Shown here in pieces: positions 25,511 to 34,405 of a stretch of 64,000 nt of DNA. Each line of letters starts with the position of its first letter. Position 1 is the stretch's first letter. Source of the stretch: Kocuria sp. cx-455 (GTDB lineage Bacteria > Actinomycetota > Actinomycetes > Actinomycetales > Micrococcaceae). The notes under the pieces are model-generated. The model ran no database searches and was not told the DNA's origin. It was given only the letters and a program-made list of their open reading frames with translations. Location of the stretch: positions 186,001 to 250,000 of the forward strand of contig NZ_JACXBS010000007.1 of assembly GCF_014698015.1 (NCBI RefSeq), in the 5' to 3' direction. The position numbers and the translations under genes were made by a program.

Positions 25511-26929
25511 TCACGATAGACTCGCCCTCCTTTGTTCGGCCGGCACCCGAGCGTCGTCGGCCGGGCCGGGAAGAACGAGGGGCTGACCGCGGTCGCGTGG
25601 ATTCCCGATGATCTTGTCCGCGAGCCACAGGCCCCACAGCGGGAGGATCGACAGGGTCATGAACGTCTCGAAGGATTCCAGCTGACCCACGATGCTTTGG
25701 AAGACCAACACCGCCCCGAAGGACGCAAGAAGCAACCTGGTGGACTCACTGCGGCTGCGGGTATAGGCGTCAGCGATCAGAGCCGACAACCAGCCGATAA
25801 TCAGGTACCCGACCACAACCCCCGGCACCCCGAAGTTGAGAATCATTTCCGCGGTGAACCCGGGGACGATGTAGATCTGTTCACCGTCTCCCAACAGGTC
25901 GAAGCCTGAGACCTCCACCATGGAACGGAACGGGCTGTCACCTCCGGCCCCGGCGAAGTGCAGCAGTGCCATCGGGACATTGAGCAGAGCACTCCAGACC
26001 GTCTCGCCCCCCAATGATCCGTGCAGGTCAACATGTTGACCGGCCCAGGCTGCCATGGAGAATCGGCCCCATTGCCAATCGATGAACGACCACGGATCGG
26101 TGGTGGCGCCAACACGTTGTGCCGTGGTCACCACCACGAACGCCGCGAAGGACACAGCACCAATCACGAGAATCGGCCATTTCAGGACTCTGATCCTGGG
26201 AAGCATCAGGGCCAGCAGCGGAAATGACACGTACATCAATTCGGCTCGCCCGCCGTTCCAGGTGGAACTGACCGCGAGCGCGGCCAACCCCGCCGTGAGG
26301 AGCAACGTGTTCCAGAGGGCCGGACCGGCCACGCGCCTGCGACTCGCCAGCGCGAGAACGAGAATCGACACGGCCCACGGCAGCCAGCCGGCGAGAAAGG
26401 CGTAGCGGGCATTGCCCCCGTCCACCGCAATGATTCTGCCCCCACCCTCCGGGGTGGCGGCCATGACCCGGAGCATACCCAAGGTTCCCGCGGCCGCCAG
26501 CAGCAACGCGATGCCACCGACCGAGACCCGGTGGGCGGCGGCGAAGGAGTAGAGATTCTCCGGAATGTAGGATCCGCGCGAACGCCGCTCGGGTTGCTTC
26601 CCCCGTGACGGCCCCCGCAGCGCGGGGCGGGGAACGACCATGCCCGCCCAGAGGGCGCAGCTGCCCAAGAAGGTCGCCCACGCGGCCGTCATCAGTCCGG
26701 AATCGGCCCCGGTCGTGGACCCGGACAGCGCCTCGAAATACCCGCGGTCGTTGGACCACCGCAGGACATGAGCGAACCCGGAGAGCACGTTGGCCACTTG
26801 GAAGTTAATGAGCATCCACGTCCGGAGATTCAATCCGTCCGTGCCACGCGATCGAACGTGGGCGATGGCGAGGAGACCGACCAGGGCCGTGGCCACCAGC
26901 AGGACGGTTGCCGTGGCAACGGGATTCAC
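25511..26929 (-). CDS. multi-spanning membrane protein, Wzy-like polymerase candidate
   Basis: 472 residues with ten or more hydrophobic segments. There is a large loop with NGGRAELMYV after the middle and a periplasmic-type loop around the SPFRSMVEVSGFD stretch, as in O-antigen polymerases and ligases. Sequence similarity in this class is weak, so the call rests on topology and on the neighbours: Wzz-like protein upstream with a 16-nt gap, then GT2 and flippase. Some N-terminal Arg-rich loop at ~105-120 is cytoplasmic by charge. Confidence 0.65.
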   Translation of the reverse strand: MNPVATATVLLVATALVGLLAIAHVRSRGTDGLNLRTWMLINFQVANVLSGFAHVLRWSNDRGYFEALSGSTTGADSGLMTAAWATFLGSCALWAGMVVPRPALRGPSRGKQPERRSRGSYIPENLYSFAAAHRVSVGGIALLLAAAGTLGMLRVMAATPEGGGRIIAVDGGNARYAFLAGWLPWAVSILVLALASRRRVAGPALWNTLLLTAGLAALAVSSTWNGGRAELMYVSFPLLALMLPRIRVLKWPILVIGAVSFAAFVVVTTAQRVGATTDPWSFIDWQWGRFSMAAWAGQHVDLHGSLGGETVWSALLNVPMALLHFAGAGGDSPFRSMVEVSGFDLLGDGEQIYIVPGFTAEMILNFGVPGVVVGYLIIGWLSALIADAYTRSRSESTRLLLASFGAVLVFQSIVGQLESFETFMTLSILPLWGLWLADKIIGNPRDRGQPLVLPGPADDARVPAEQRRASLS

Positions 26930-26945
26930 CGTCTCACCACTGTCT

Positions 26946-28316
26946 TCAGCTCAGCCCGGCGTGGGCGCCGCGACGATGCCCGGAACGGTTCGCCACGAGG
27001 GCCACCGGTGCATCGCCGTAGCCGTCCACCGCCTGCTGCAATCGGCCCATCGGGGTTCCACCCGGCACGGTGACGAACAGGACCACGTCCGACGCACGGC
27101 TGAGCACCACACTGTCGACGGTTTCGGCGAGGGGTGAGCAGTCGATGACCACGACGTCGAACTCGTTGCGAAGTTCACCGATCAGGACATTCATGCGTTC
27201 GGAGCACACCACGTCGCTCGGCCGAACGGTTTCCGTCCCCGCGGGGATGAACATGAGGTTGGGGCCGAGCTTCACCGCTGTCTCCTCGGCCCTGGCGGAG
27301 CCGCCGGCAATGTCTGCGACCCCCACCCGCATGTCCTCACCGAGTAGCTCGCTCAAACCCCGGTTCTGCAAGTGCGCATCCACCAGTACGACGCGACTTC
27401 CGAGGTCCGCGTAGCTACGAGCAAGCTCCAAGGCCACCGTGGTGACACCGTCCCGGTGGCGCGAACCCGTCACCAGAAACACGGCCGACCCTGGAACGTG
27501 GGGCAGTACCTCCGGGTGATGGCGCTGCAACACCGATCTCAGCGAGACGAATTGCTGCGGTACCCGCGGCTGGTCGGCCGCGTCCGCGGTCTCGCCACGG
27601 CTGCCGTGCGACGACGATTGGGCCAGTCCCCGGCTGGACAGTTGTTTCAGACGAGGAACCGCCCCGGCCAGGGTTGCACCGCGAACCTCGCGCAAATCCT
27701 GAACCGTTCTGGGGCGGCGATCGAGTCCTTCAACGAGGAACGCCAGGATCACTCCGAGCACGGCGCCGCCGACAAGACCAATCAACGGGTAGCTCCAGGC
27801 CTGCAAGCCACTGGTGGAGACCGGCAGCTCCGCCCGGCTGATGGTGGTGGCCAGCACCGTGCTGTCACGGCCCTCCACCGAGGGTGACAGGGTCGACACG
27901 CCACGGGTGAGTTCGTCGGCAACCGCGTTTGCCACGGTCTGTGCTTCTTCGGGCGTCTCGGCGGTCGCTGCGACATCGATCAGGGACGTGGCGGTCGGGT
28001 TCGTCACCGTGACCATTCCCTCTAGCGCGTCCACCGATTCGTTGACATCGGGGCGATCGGCCACCGGTTCCAGAACGAACGGGGTGGTGGCAAGAGTCGC
28101 ATAAGATTTCAGCTCTCGCGACAGATATGTAGCCGCCTGATTGAGTTCGGCGGCGGAGTCGCTCGTGGGGATCGCCACGTACAACTGCGCCGTGGCTTGG
28201 TACTTGGGGGGAATCACCAGCGCAATGACCCCGCCGATAAGGAGCCCCACAAGCATTAACCCGGCGACAACCAGCCACCTTTTCCTCAGCACGTCAAAAT
28301 AATCCCGCAGTGTCAT
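26946..28316 (-). CDS. Wzz/BY-kinase-like chain-length protein with a degenerate P-loop
   Basis: 456 residues. Wzz domain with membrane helices at ~14-36 and ~176-196 around an outside coiled region, then a cytoplasmic domain (~270-450) of the bacterial tyrosine kinase type. The A-loop at 284-293 reads GSRHRDGVTT, so the nucleotide-binding Lys is replaced by Val291. Walker A' (Asp313) and Walker B (Asp392) aspartates remain. There is no C-terminal tyrosine cluster. Export-length control is likely to remain, but kinase activity is doubtful. ATG has GGGAGGG in front. First gene of its unit, divergent from the WcaF-like gene. Confidence 0.82.
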   Translation of the reverse strand: MTLRDYFDVLRKRWLVVAGLMLVGLLIGGVIALVIPPKYQATAQLYVAIPTSDSAAELNQAATYLSRELKSYATLATTPFVLEPVADRPDVNESVDALEGMVTVTNPTATSLIDVAATAETPEEAQTVANAVADELTRGVSTLSPSVEGRDSTVLATTISRAELPVSTSGLQAWSYPLIGLVGGAVLGVILAFLVEGLDRRPRTVQDLREVRGATLAGAVPRLKQLSSRGLAQSSSHGSRGETADAADQPRVPQQFVSLRSVLQRHHPEVLPHVPGSAVFLVTGSRHRDGVTTVALELARSYADLGSRVVLVDAHLQNRGLSELLGEDMRVGVADIAGGSARAEETAVKLGPNLMFIPAGTETVRPSDVVCSERMNVLIGELRNEFDVVVIDCSPLAETVDSVVLSRASDVVLFVTVPGGTPMGRLQQAVDGYGDAPVALVANRSGHRRGAHAGLS

Positions 28317-28646
28317 ATGCCCTCCCAGCCCTTGCCTTTCGGCAGCGAGTCACGATGTCCGCCCGGACATTCCCCGCAACGCCCGGAGGCGTTTGTTATC
28401 GACCCGCTCAATACTCCCCTAATGAACGCATTCTAAACACGAAATCATCTAAATTTCCCCATATCCTGTCAGCACACGGCACCGCACACGGGATATCCGA
28501 GCCGCGGTGCGGATGAAATAACGGGTGCGTTGGGCATCCCGTTTTGGAAAGCTGAATCCAGGCTGACTACGGTAACCACGGGAGAACTCAACCGGGAGCA
28601 GTACGGCGCACAACAGCTCCGGAGGCCACCCGTTCGAGGGGGAGAA
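28317..28646. promoter_or_regulatory. divergent control region inside the polysaccharide locus
   Basis: 330 nt with no supported gene, AT-rich at about 28380-28480. On the minus strand at 28414-28426 it carries GTTCATTAGGGGAG, like the CATT...GGGGAG leader pattern at 8180, 19460 and 19870, but here about 100 nt from the start codon, so it is not merely a ribosome binding site. Promoters for the Wzz-like gene (-) and the acetyltransferase (+) must lie here. Confidence 0.4.
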
Positions 28647-29192
28647 ATGACACGAAATTCACGGCGACTCGCCACATTCACGGGTGTCGGCTACGACAAG
28701 GGCCGGGGCACCCTCGCGTGCGCCGCGTGGGCGCTGGTGGTCGAACCACTGCAGCGCTCGGTGCTGTGCCCGCCCTCGGTGCGCGCGCGCCTTCTCAGGG
28801 CATTCGGGGCAAGCATCGGTACCGGCACGCTCATTCGTCACGGGGTGCGCATTCACTGGCCGTGGAAGTTGACCGTCGGTGAGAACTCGTGGATCGGCGT
28901 GGGGGCCTGGTTGCTCAACCTCGAACCCATCGACATCGGTTCCGACGTGTGCATTTCCCAAGAAGCAATGCTGTGCACCGGCAGCCACCGGGCAGACGAT
29001 CCCGCCTTCGAATTCGACAACGCCCCCATTCGCATTGCCGACGGCGCCTGGGTCGCCCTGCGTGCCACGGTGCTGCGCGGCGTCACCGTGGGCGAGGGCG
29101 CCGTCGTGGGCGCAACGGCCCTCGTCACGCGGGACGTTCCCGCCGGCCGGCGAGTGCTGGCACCCGCGGCGACCGAGGCGCGGCCGGTATGA
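28647..29192 (+). CDS. WcaF-like hexapeptide acyltransferase
   Basis: 181 residues. ATG follows GGGGGAGAA. Left-handed beta-helix repeats from about residue 60 to 170, with WPWKLTVGENSWIG and the catalytic-type His in CTGSHRADDP. This is the colanic-acid WcaF / maltose O-acetyltransferase group, which puts acetyl from acetyl-CoA onto a sugar hydroxyl. It overlaps the next glycosyltransferase by 4 nt (ATGA), as in exopolysaccharide operons. Likely acetylates a repeat-unit sugar. Confidence 0.85.
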   Translation: MTRNSRRLATFTGVGYDKGRGTLACAAWALVVEPLQRSVLCPPSVRARLLRAFGASIGTGTLIRHGVRIHWPWKLTVGENSWIGVGAWLLNLEPIDIGSDVCISQEAMLCTGSHRADDPAFEFDNAPIRIADGAWVALRATVLRGVTVGEGAVVGATALVTRDVPAGRRVLAPAATEARPV

Positions 29193-30358
29193 GGATCCTC
29201 CAGGTGGTGGCCCTCGTTTCCGGCACGAACGCCTATGGCGGGCCCACCACGGTGGCGCTCAACCAATGCCGCGCGCTGGCCGAGGCCGGGCACGACGTGG
29301 TGCTAGCGGCCGCCGGCTCGGACCTGGGCGCGCCGCTGCCGGACACCGTCCAGGGGGTACGCACCAAGTTGTTCCCCCCGCTGCAACTGCTTCCGGGGGC
29401 GGGATTCGCCGGGCTGTCATCCCCCGGCCTGTTGTCCTGGCTGCGACGCGTCGCCGCGAGCGCGGACGTGATTCACGTGCACATGGCCCGCGACCTCCTC
29501 ACGCTCCCCGCGGCGTGGTTGGCCCAACGGTCGGGCACACGAGTGGTGCTGCAGCCGCACGGCATGATCGACGCTTCGACCAACCCACTGACCCGCCCCC
29601 TGGACGCACTACTCACCCGGAAGGTCCTGAGCCGGGCGGAGCGGGTTTTCCACCTGACGGCCCGTGAGGCCGAGGACCTGCGTGAGGTGAGTCGTGGTGT
29701 GGTGACCCTGCAGGAGCTGCACAACGGCATGCCCAGCAACTCCGGGCCACATCCGATGACCGGGACGGCCACGTCCGGGCCGGAGGGGTCCGAACCGAAC
29801 GGTTCCGTGGCCCAACGGAGCGAGTGCCGAGTCCTGTATCTCGCACGGCTACAGGAACGCAAACGACCCCTCGCCTTCGTGGCAGCCGCACGAACGCTCG
29901 CGCAGCGGTTCCCCCGGGCCACGTTCACCTTGGTGGGTCCGGACGAAGGACAGGGGGAGGCCGTTCGTGAGGCCATTGCGGAGGCCGGTTTGGGTGATCG
30001 CCTCACGTGGCAAGGCCCGGTGGATTCGCAGGGCGCACGCATGTGGATGGCGCGCTCGCAGATCTACGTCCTGCCCTCGGTCAACGAGCCCTACCCCATG
30101 TCCGTGCTCGAGGCCATGGCCGCCGGTCTGCCCGTGGTGATCACCGACAGCTGCGGCCTGGCCGAGACCGTGGAGCGCACCGGCTCCGGCCTGGTGGTCG
30201 GTGCGGAGCAGGAAGCGCTCGAGAACGCACTCGCGCACCTGCTGGGTGACCCCGCGAAACGAAGCGAGCTGGGCGCCGCCGCCGCGGAAACCATTGACCG
30301 TGAGTACGCCATGGACGCCGTGGTGGACCGGCTGCTCACCGCATACAGGGCCCGCTGA
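29189..30358 (+). CDS. glycosyltransferase family 4
   Basis: 389 residues. GT-B fold with YGGPTTVALNQCRALAEAGHDV at the N-terminus, a QPHGMID segment and the C-terminal EPYPMSVLEAMAAGLPVVITD donor-site motif with its EX7E glutamates. There is a Ser/Gly/Pro-rich linker around residues 190-210 between the two domains. Translationally coupled to the acetyltransferase. Donor probably a GDP- or UDP-sugar; not determinable. Confidence 0.87.
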   Translation: MRILQVVALVSGTNAYGGPTTVALNQCRALAEAGHDVVLAAAGSDLGAPLPDTVQGVRTKLFPPLQLLPGAGFAGLSSPGLLSWLRRVAASADVIHVHMARDLLTLPAAWLAQRSGTRVVLQPHGMIDASTNPLTRPLDALLTRKVLSRAERVFHLTAREAEDLREVSRGVVTLQELHNGMPSNSGPHPMTGTATSGPEGSEPNGSVAQRSECRVLYLARLQERKRPLAFVAAARTLAQRFPRATFTLVGPDEGQGEAVREAIAEAGLGDRLTWQGPVDSQGARMWMARSQIYVLPSVNEPYPMSVLEAMAAGLPVVITDSCGLAETVERTGSGLVVGAEQEALENALAHLLGDPAKRSELGAAAAETIDREYAMDAVVDRLLTAYRAR

Positions 30359-30401
30359 CGCAGGGCCCCGTCGCGGAAAAAACGCCCGCAATCGCACGCA
30401 C

Positions 30402-30407
30402 TAGGAT
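30402..30407 (+). promoter_or_regulatory. candidate -10 (TAGGAT) of serA, leaderless arrangement
   Basis: TAGGAT ends 6 nt before the GTG start at 30414, so transcription would start at or next to the first codon. No Shine-Dalgarno sequence is present. Leaderless messages are common in Actinobacteria. The -35 is not clear. Confidence 0.45.
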
Positions 30408-30413
30408 GTCCGT

Positions 30414-31610
30414 GTGAAGGCCTTACTGCTTGAGAACATCCATCCCGACGCCGTTGACCTCCTGCGCAGCCGCGGAGTCGAGGTCGAGACCCGCAAGGGC
30501 GCGCTGGACCCCACCGAGTTGAAGGACGCTCTGCACGGAGTGGACATGCTGGGGATCCGATCCAAGACCCATGTCACGCGCGAGGTGCTGGAAGCACACC
30601 CGCAGCTGCAGACCATTGGTGCGTTTTGCATCGGCACCAACCAGATCGACCTGACCGCCGCCACGGACACCGCCACCGTGGTGTTCAACGCGCCGTATTC
30701 CAACACCCGGTCCGTGGTGGAACTGGCAATGGCCGAGATCATCGTGATGGCGCGTCACCTGACCGACAAGAACAAAGCCATGCACGAGGGCGTGTGGGAC
30801 AAGTCCGCCAAGGGCTCCCACGAAGTCCGCGGCCGCACGCTGGGCATTGTGGGGTACGGCAACATCGGTAAACAACTGTCCGTGCTGGCCGAAGCGCTGG
30901 GCATGAAGGTCTTTTTCTATGACACCGTGGACCGCCTGTCCATGGGCAATGCCACCAAGTGCGATTCCCTGGACGAACTGCTGCAGTCCGTGGAGACCGT
31001 GACCCTGCACGTGGACGGCCGCCCCGACAACGCCAACATGTTCGGCCGCGACCAATTCCGCAAGATGCGCCCCCGCTCGCTGTTCCTGAACCTGTCCCGC
31101 GGGCACGTGGTGGACCATGAAGCCCTGCGCGAGGCCCTGGTGTCGGGTCACGTGGCCGGCGCCGCGGTGGATGTGTTCCCCTCAGAACCCAAGGCAGCCG
31201 GTGACCCGTTCACCTCACCCCTGCAGGGCCTGCCCAACGTGATCCTCACCCCGCACGTGGGAGGTTCCACGGCCGAGGCCCAGGAGAACATCGGTCAATT
31301 CGTGGCCGGCAAGCTGATCGATTACAGCCGTTACGGTTCCACGAGCTTGTCCGTGAACTTCCCCGAAATGCAGCTCGACCCGGACATCCTGGGCACCCGC
31401 CTGATGCACATCCACAGCAACCTGCCCGGCGTGCTGGCACGCGTGAACTCGGTACTGGGTGAGCACGGCATCAACGTGGACCGGCAGCAGTTGGTCACCA
31501 AGGGCCAAACCGGTTACCTGGTCACCGACTGCGGCAACGGTGTGACCCCGGAGGTGGTGGCCGCCATCAAGGCCCTACCGGAGACCATCCGGGTGACAAC
31601 GGTCAACTAG
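30414..31610 (+). CDS. serA: D-3-phosphoglycerate dehydrogenase
   Basis: 398 residues. It oxidises 3-phosphoglycerate with NAD, the first step of serine synthesis. Substrate domain, Rossmann segment GIVGYGNIGKQLSVLAEALGM, the catalytic Arg/Glu/His set (PHVGGSTAEAQENI holds the His) and a C-terminal ACT domain (~325-398). This is the short SerA form, like the E. coli enzyme, not the long mycobacterial one. Serine may inhibit through the ACT domain. It stands alone between the polysaccharide genes and the transporter and ends at a strong hairpin. Confidence 0.94.
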   Translation: MKALLLENIHPDAVDLLRSRGVEVETRKGALDPTELKDALHGVDMLGIRSKTHVTREVLEAHPQLQTIGAFCIGTNQIDLTAATDTATVVFNAPYSNTRSVVELAMAEIIVMARHLTDKNKAMHEGVWDKSAKGSHEVRGRTLGIVGYGNIGKQLSVLAEALGMKVFFYDTVDRLSMGNATKCDSLDELLQSVETVTLHVDGRPDNANMFGRDQFRKMRPRSLFLNLSRGHVVDHEALREALVSGHVAGAAVDVFPSEPKAAGDPFTSPLQGLPNVILTPHVGGSTAEAQENIGQFVAGKLIDYSRYGSTSLSVNFPEMQLDPDILGTRLMHIHSNLPGVLARVNSVLGEHGINVDRQQLVTKGQTGYLVTDCGNGVTPEVVAAIKALPETIRVTTVN

Positions 31611-31697
31611 CGGCCCCCGGGGCCGTCGCCCACCGCAACGGACGCCGCGTCGCACCCGCCGCGAACCCGCCGCAGCAGCGCGTCGACCCGCACCACC

Positions 31698-31725
31698 GGC
31701 CCGCCCCGAATCACCGGGGCGGGCC
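31698..31725 (+). terminator. intrinsic terminator of serA
   Basis: Perfect 11-bp stem GGCCCGCCCCG at 31698-31708 with CGGGGCGGGCC at 31715-31725, 6-nt loop, followed by GTTAT. It lies 87 nt after the stop codon. Confidence 0.8.
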
Positions 31726-31831
31726 GTTATCGCTCGTGACCCGCCGCCAGTCAAGCCTGCGGAAGAAACACTCAGTAACTTCATAGAATGAATTCCACGT
31801 AATTCCCATCACAATGACGTGGAGATCCCTC

Positions 31832-33523
31832 ATGAGTCACCCCGCGGTGCCCGGCGCGCACCTCAAGAACTTCGATCCAGACCCACGCCGCGGCGAAGAG
31901 GTCGACTTCCAATCCCCCGGTGAACGAGCATCGTCCGAGGACCTGAAAACCCACCGCATCAAATGGCTCGGCCTGAGTGCCGGGCTGATCCTGGCGCTTC
32001 TCGTGTACGTCCTGATGCCCGGGGACGTGGCCCAGGGCGCCCGCCTCACCGCAGCCACCGCCGTGCTCATGGGTGCGTGGTGGATGACTGAGGCGCTCCC
32101 GCTGCCCGCAACCGCCCTGGTCCCGTTGGTGGTGTTCCCGGTCCTCGGCGATGACGTCGCGTTCGACGACGTGGGAGCCTCCTACGGCAACAACGTGATC
32201 TTCCTGTTCATGGGCGGGTTCCTGTTGGCGCTGGCCATGCAACGCTGGAACCTGCACCGCCGCATCGCCCTGCTGACCGTGAAGATCATCGGCACCAAAC
32301 CCACCCAGATGGTCGCCGGATTCATGGTGGCCACCGGTTTCTTGTCCATGTGGGTCTCCAACACCGCGACCGCCGTGATGATGCTGCCGATCGGCGTGTC
32401 CGTCCTGCTCCTGGTCACCAAGATCGGCAACGGCACCGACACCGGTGCGGGCCCCACACCCGACGCCTCCGCGTCCAACACACGTGACGTCACCCACGAC
32501 GCCGCGGCCCCGGCCGATCCCGGAACGGGCACGGCCGCAGAGGCCGACCCCCAGGACAGCTCGGTCAAGCAGGAGATCATCAAGTCCAATTTCGGTACGG
32601 CGCTGATGTTGGGTATCGCGTACGCGGCTTCGATCGGCTCTTTGGGCACCATCATCGGCACCCCGCCGAACACGCTGCTGGCCGGCTATCTCTCCGACTC
32701 GCACGACATCCAGATCGGCTTCGGGCAGTGGATGTTGGTGGGTGTGCCCCTGTCGGTCGTCATGCTGGCGATCTGCTGGTTCCTGCTCACCAAGGTGCTG
32801 TTCAAGCCGGAGATCACCGAGATCCCGGGCGGTAAAGAACTCATTCAGGACGAGCTCGCCAAGCTCGGTGCCATGTCCTCCGGCGAGAAGCGTGTGCTGG
32901 CCATTTTCATTCTGGCCGCGTTCTCCTGGGTTTTCGTGCCGATGATCTTCGACACTCCGCCCATCTCGGACGCCGGTATCGCCATGGTGGTCGGCCTGCT
33001 GTTGTTCTTCTGCCCCGCCGGCGCCGCCCGCGGTGTGCGCCTGTTGGACTGGGATTCCGCCGTTAAACTTCCCTGGGGCGTGCTGTTGCTGTTCGGCGGT
33101 GGTTTGGCGCTGTCATCGCAGTTCTCCTCGTCCGGGTTGACCGAGTGGATCGGTGAGCAGGCGCAGGGTCTGGGCGGGGTTCCCATGGTCTTGATGGTGC
33201 TGATCTTCGCAGCCGGCATCCTGCTCCTCACCGAGCTGACCTCCAACACCGCAACCGCGGCAACGTTCTTGCCCGTTGCCGGCGGCGTGGCCATGGGCCT
33301 GGGGATTGACCCCATGCTGCTGGCCATCCCCGTGGCGCTGGCCGCAACCTGCGCGTTTATGCTCCCGGTGGCCACCCCGCCCAACGCCATTGCGTTCGGT
33401 TCCGGTTACGTCACCATTACGCAAATGATCCGCGGCGGCATCTGGCTGAACCTCATTGCCATGGTGCTCATCACCCTGGTGACGATGACACTTGCCGTGT
33501 GGGTCTTCGGACTCACCTACTAG
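31832..33523 (+). CDS. SLC13/DASS family sodium:dicarboxylate (or sulfate) symporter
   Basis: 563 residues from the ATG at 31832 (GGAG 7 nt upstream); an ATG at 31814 adds 6. About 11-12 membrane segments. The two SNT signatures are SNTATAVMML in the first half and SNTATAATFLP in the second, each paired with TPPN (GTPPNTLLAGY and ATPPNAIAFGSG). These form the substrate and sodium sites in this family. A charged loop of ~60 residues rich in Asp/Ala sits at about 200-260. Substrate likely succinate/malate/citrate; not fixed by sequence. Confidence 0.9.
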   Translation: MSHPAVPGAHLKNFDPDPRRGEEVDFQSPGERASSEDLKTHRIKWLGLSAGLILALLVYVLMPGDVAQGARLTAATAVLMGAWWMTEALPLPATALVPLVVFPVLGDDVAFDDVGASYGNNVIFLFMGGFLLALAMQRWNLHRRIALLTVKIIGTKPTQMVAGFMVATGFLSMWVSNTATAVMMLPIGVSVLLLVTKIGNGTDTGAGPTPDASASNTRDVTHDAAAPADPGTGTAAEADPQDSSVKQEIIKSNFGTALMLGIAYAASIGSLGTIIGTPPNTLLAGYLSDSHDIQIGFGQWMLVGVPLSVVMLAICWFLLTKVLFKPEITEIPGGKELIQDELAKLGAMSSGEKRVLAIFILAAFSWVFVPMIFDTPPISDAGIAMVVGLLLFFCPAGAARGVRLLDWDSAVKLPWGVLLLFGGGLALSSQFSSSGLTEWIGEQAQGLGGVPMVLMVLIFAAGILLLTELTSNTATAATFLPVAGGVAMGLGIDPMLLAIPVALAATCAFMLPVATPPNAIAFGSGYVTITQMIRGGIWLNLIAMVLITLVTMTLAVWVFGLTY

Positions 33524-33560
33524 CACTCCACCGCCCGCGGCCCACCAGGGCTCGAACGCA

Positions 33561-33596
33561 CTGATGGCCCGGAACCACACGGTTCCGGGCCATCAG
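33561..33596. terminator. bidirectional terminator between SLC13 gene and dps
   Basis: Perfect 16-bp stem, arms 33561-33576 and 33581-33596, closing an ACAC tetraloop, in the 92-nt gap between convergent genes. No long T-run on either side. Confidence 0.85.
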
Positions 33597-33615
33597 ATGC
33601 CTGTTCGCCGAAGTG

Positions 33616-34218
33616 TTACTTCTTCTTGGCGGACTTGATGGACTTGCCCGACTTGTCAGCGACAACCGATTCGGCCGCGCCCTTCTCGGTGGCAGCGCTG
33701 GAGTTCTCCAGCTGACCGGACGTGGACTCGATGTGGGAACGCATGAACCACTGGAACAGCTCAAGACCCTTGACCTGACCGATCAGCATGTCCTCGGTGA
33801 TGGGATCCACCTTGCCGGCCTTCGTAATGGCCTTACGGTGGTCCTTGATGACACCGGAGTAGACCACGTCCAGGGCGGCCAGGTGCTCCACGCCGGTGGC
33901 GCGCATGACGTCGTAGTCGTCCCACGTGCGTGAGGAGACGATCGCGCCGGGCAGGCCGATGGGCGAAACACCCATGGTCGCCATGCGCTCGGCAACCTCG
34001 TCCACGAAGCCGCGGACGGTCTCGATCTGGGGATCCAGCATCTCGTGGACGGAGATGAAGTTGGGGCCCACCACGTTCCAGTGGGCGTGCTTGAGCGTGA
34101 GCTGCAGGTCGTTCAATGCGTTCAGGCGCTGCTGAAGCGTATCCGCCAGAGCATGACCCTCGGCAGTGGTCAGCCCCGGAACGGTGTAGTTGGCGTTCTT
34201 ATTGGACTTCTTACCCAT
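33616..34218 (-). CDS. dps: Dps-family DNA-binding ferritin-like protein
   Basis: 200 residues from the ATG at 34218 with AAGGAGG upstream. Ferritin-like four-helix bundle with the inter-subunit ferroxidase residues in LKHAHWNVVGPNFISVHEMLDPQ and DEVAERM. It should form dodecamers that oxidise and store iron and protect DNA from peroxide. The C-terminal tail is long and lysine-rich (KSGKSIKSAKKK), and the N-terminus also has lysines, both suited to DNA binding. Confidence 0.93.
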   Translation of the reverse strand: MGKKSNKNANYTVPGLTTAEGHALADTLQQRLNALNDLQLTLKHAHWNVVGPNFISVHEMLDPQIETVRGFVDEVAERMATMGVSPIGLPGAIVSSRTWDDYDVMRATGVEHLAALDVVYSGVIKDHRKAITKAGKVDPITEDMLIGQVKGLELFQWFMRSHIESTSGQLENSSAATEKGAAESVVADKSGKSIKSAKKK

Positions 34219-34405
34219 GTGAACCTCCTTGTGCACCCGGCGTACTGAAAACTCGCCGCTGTCATGGTGCGGTTTATTTTGATGTACTAATAATAACAAT
34301 TTCCCAAACGCTCCACCAGGCAAACAGTTCGCCCGCGGAGTAATTGGTGACGTGGGTCACTGATCACCTAGTCTTGGTCCCAGTACCTGAGACTTGGAGT
34401 ATCGG

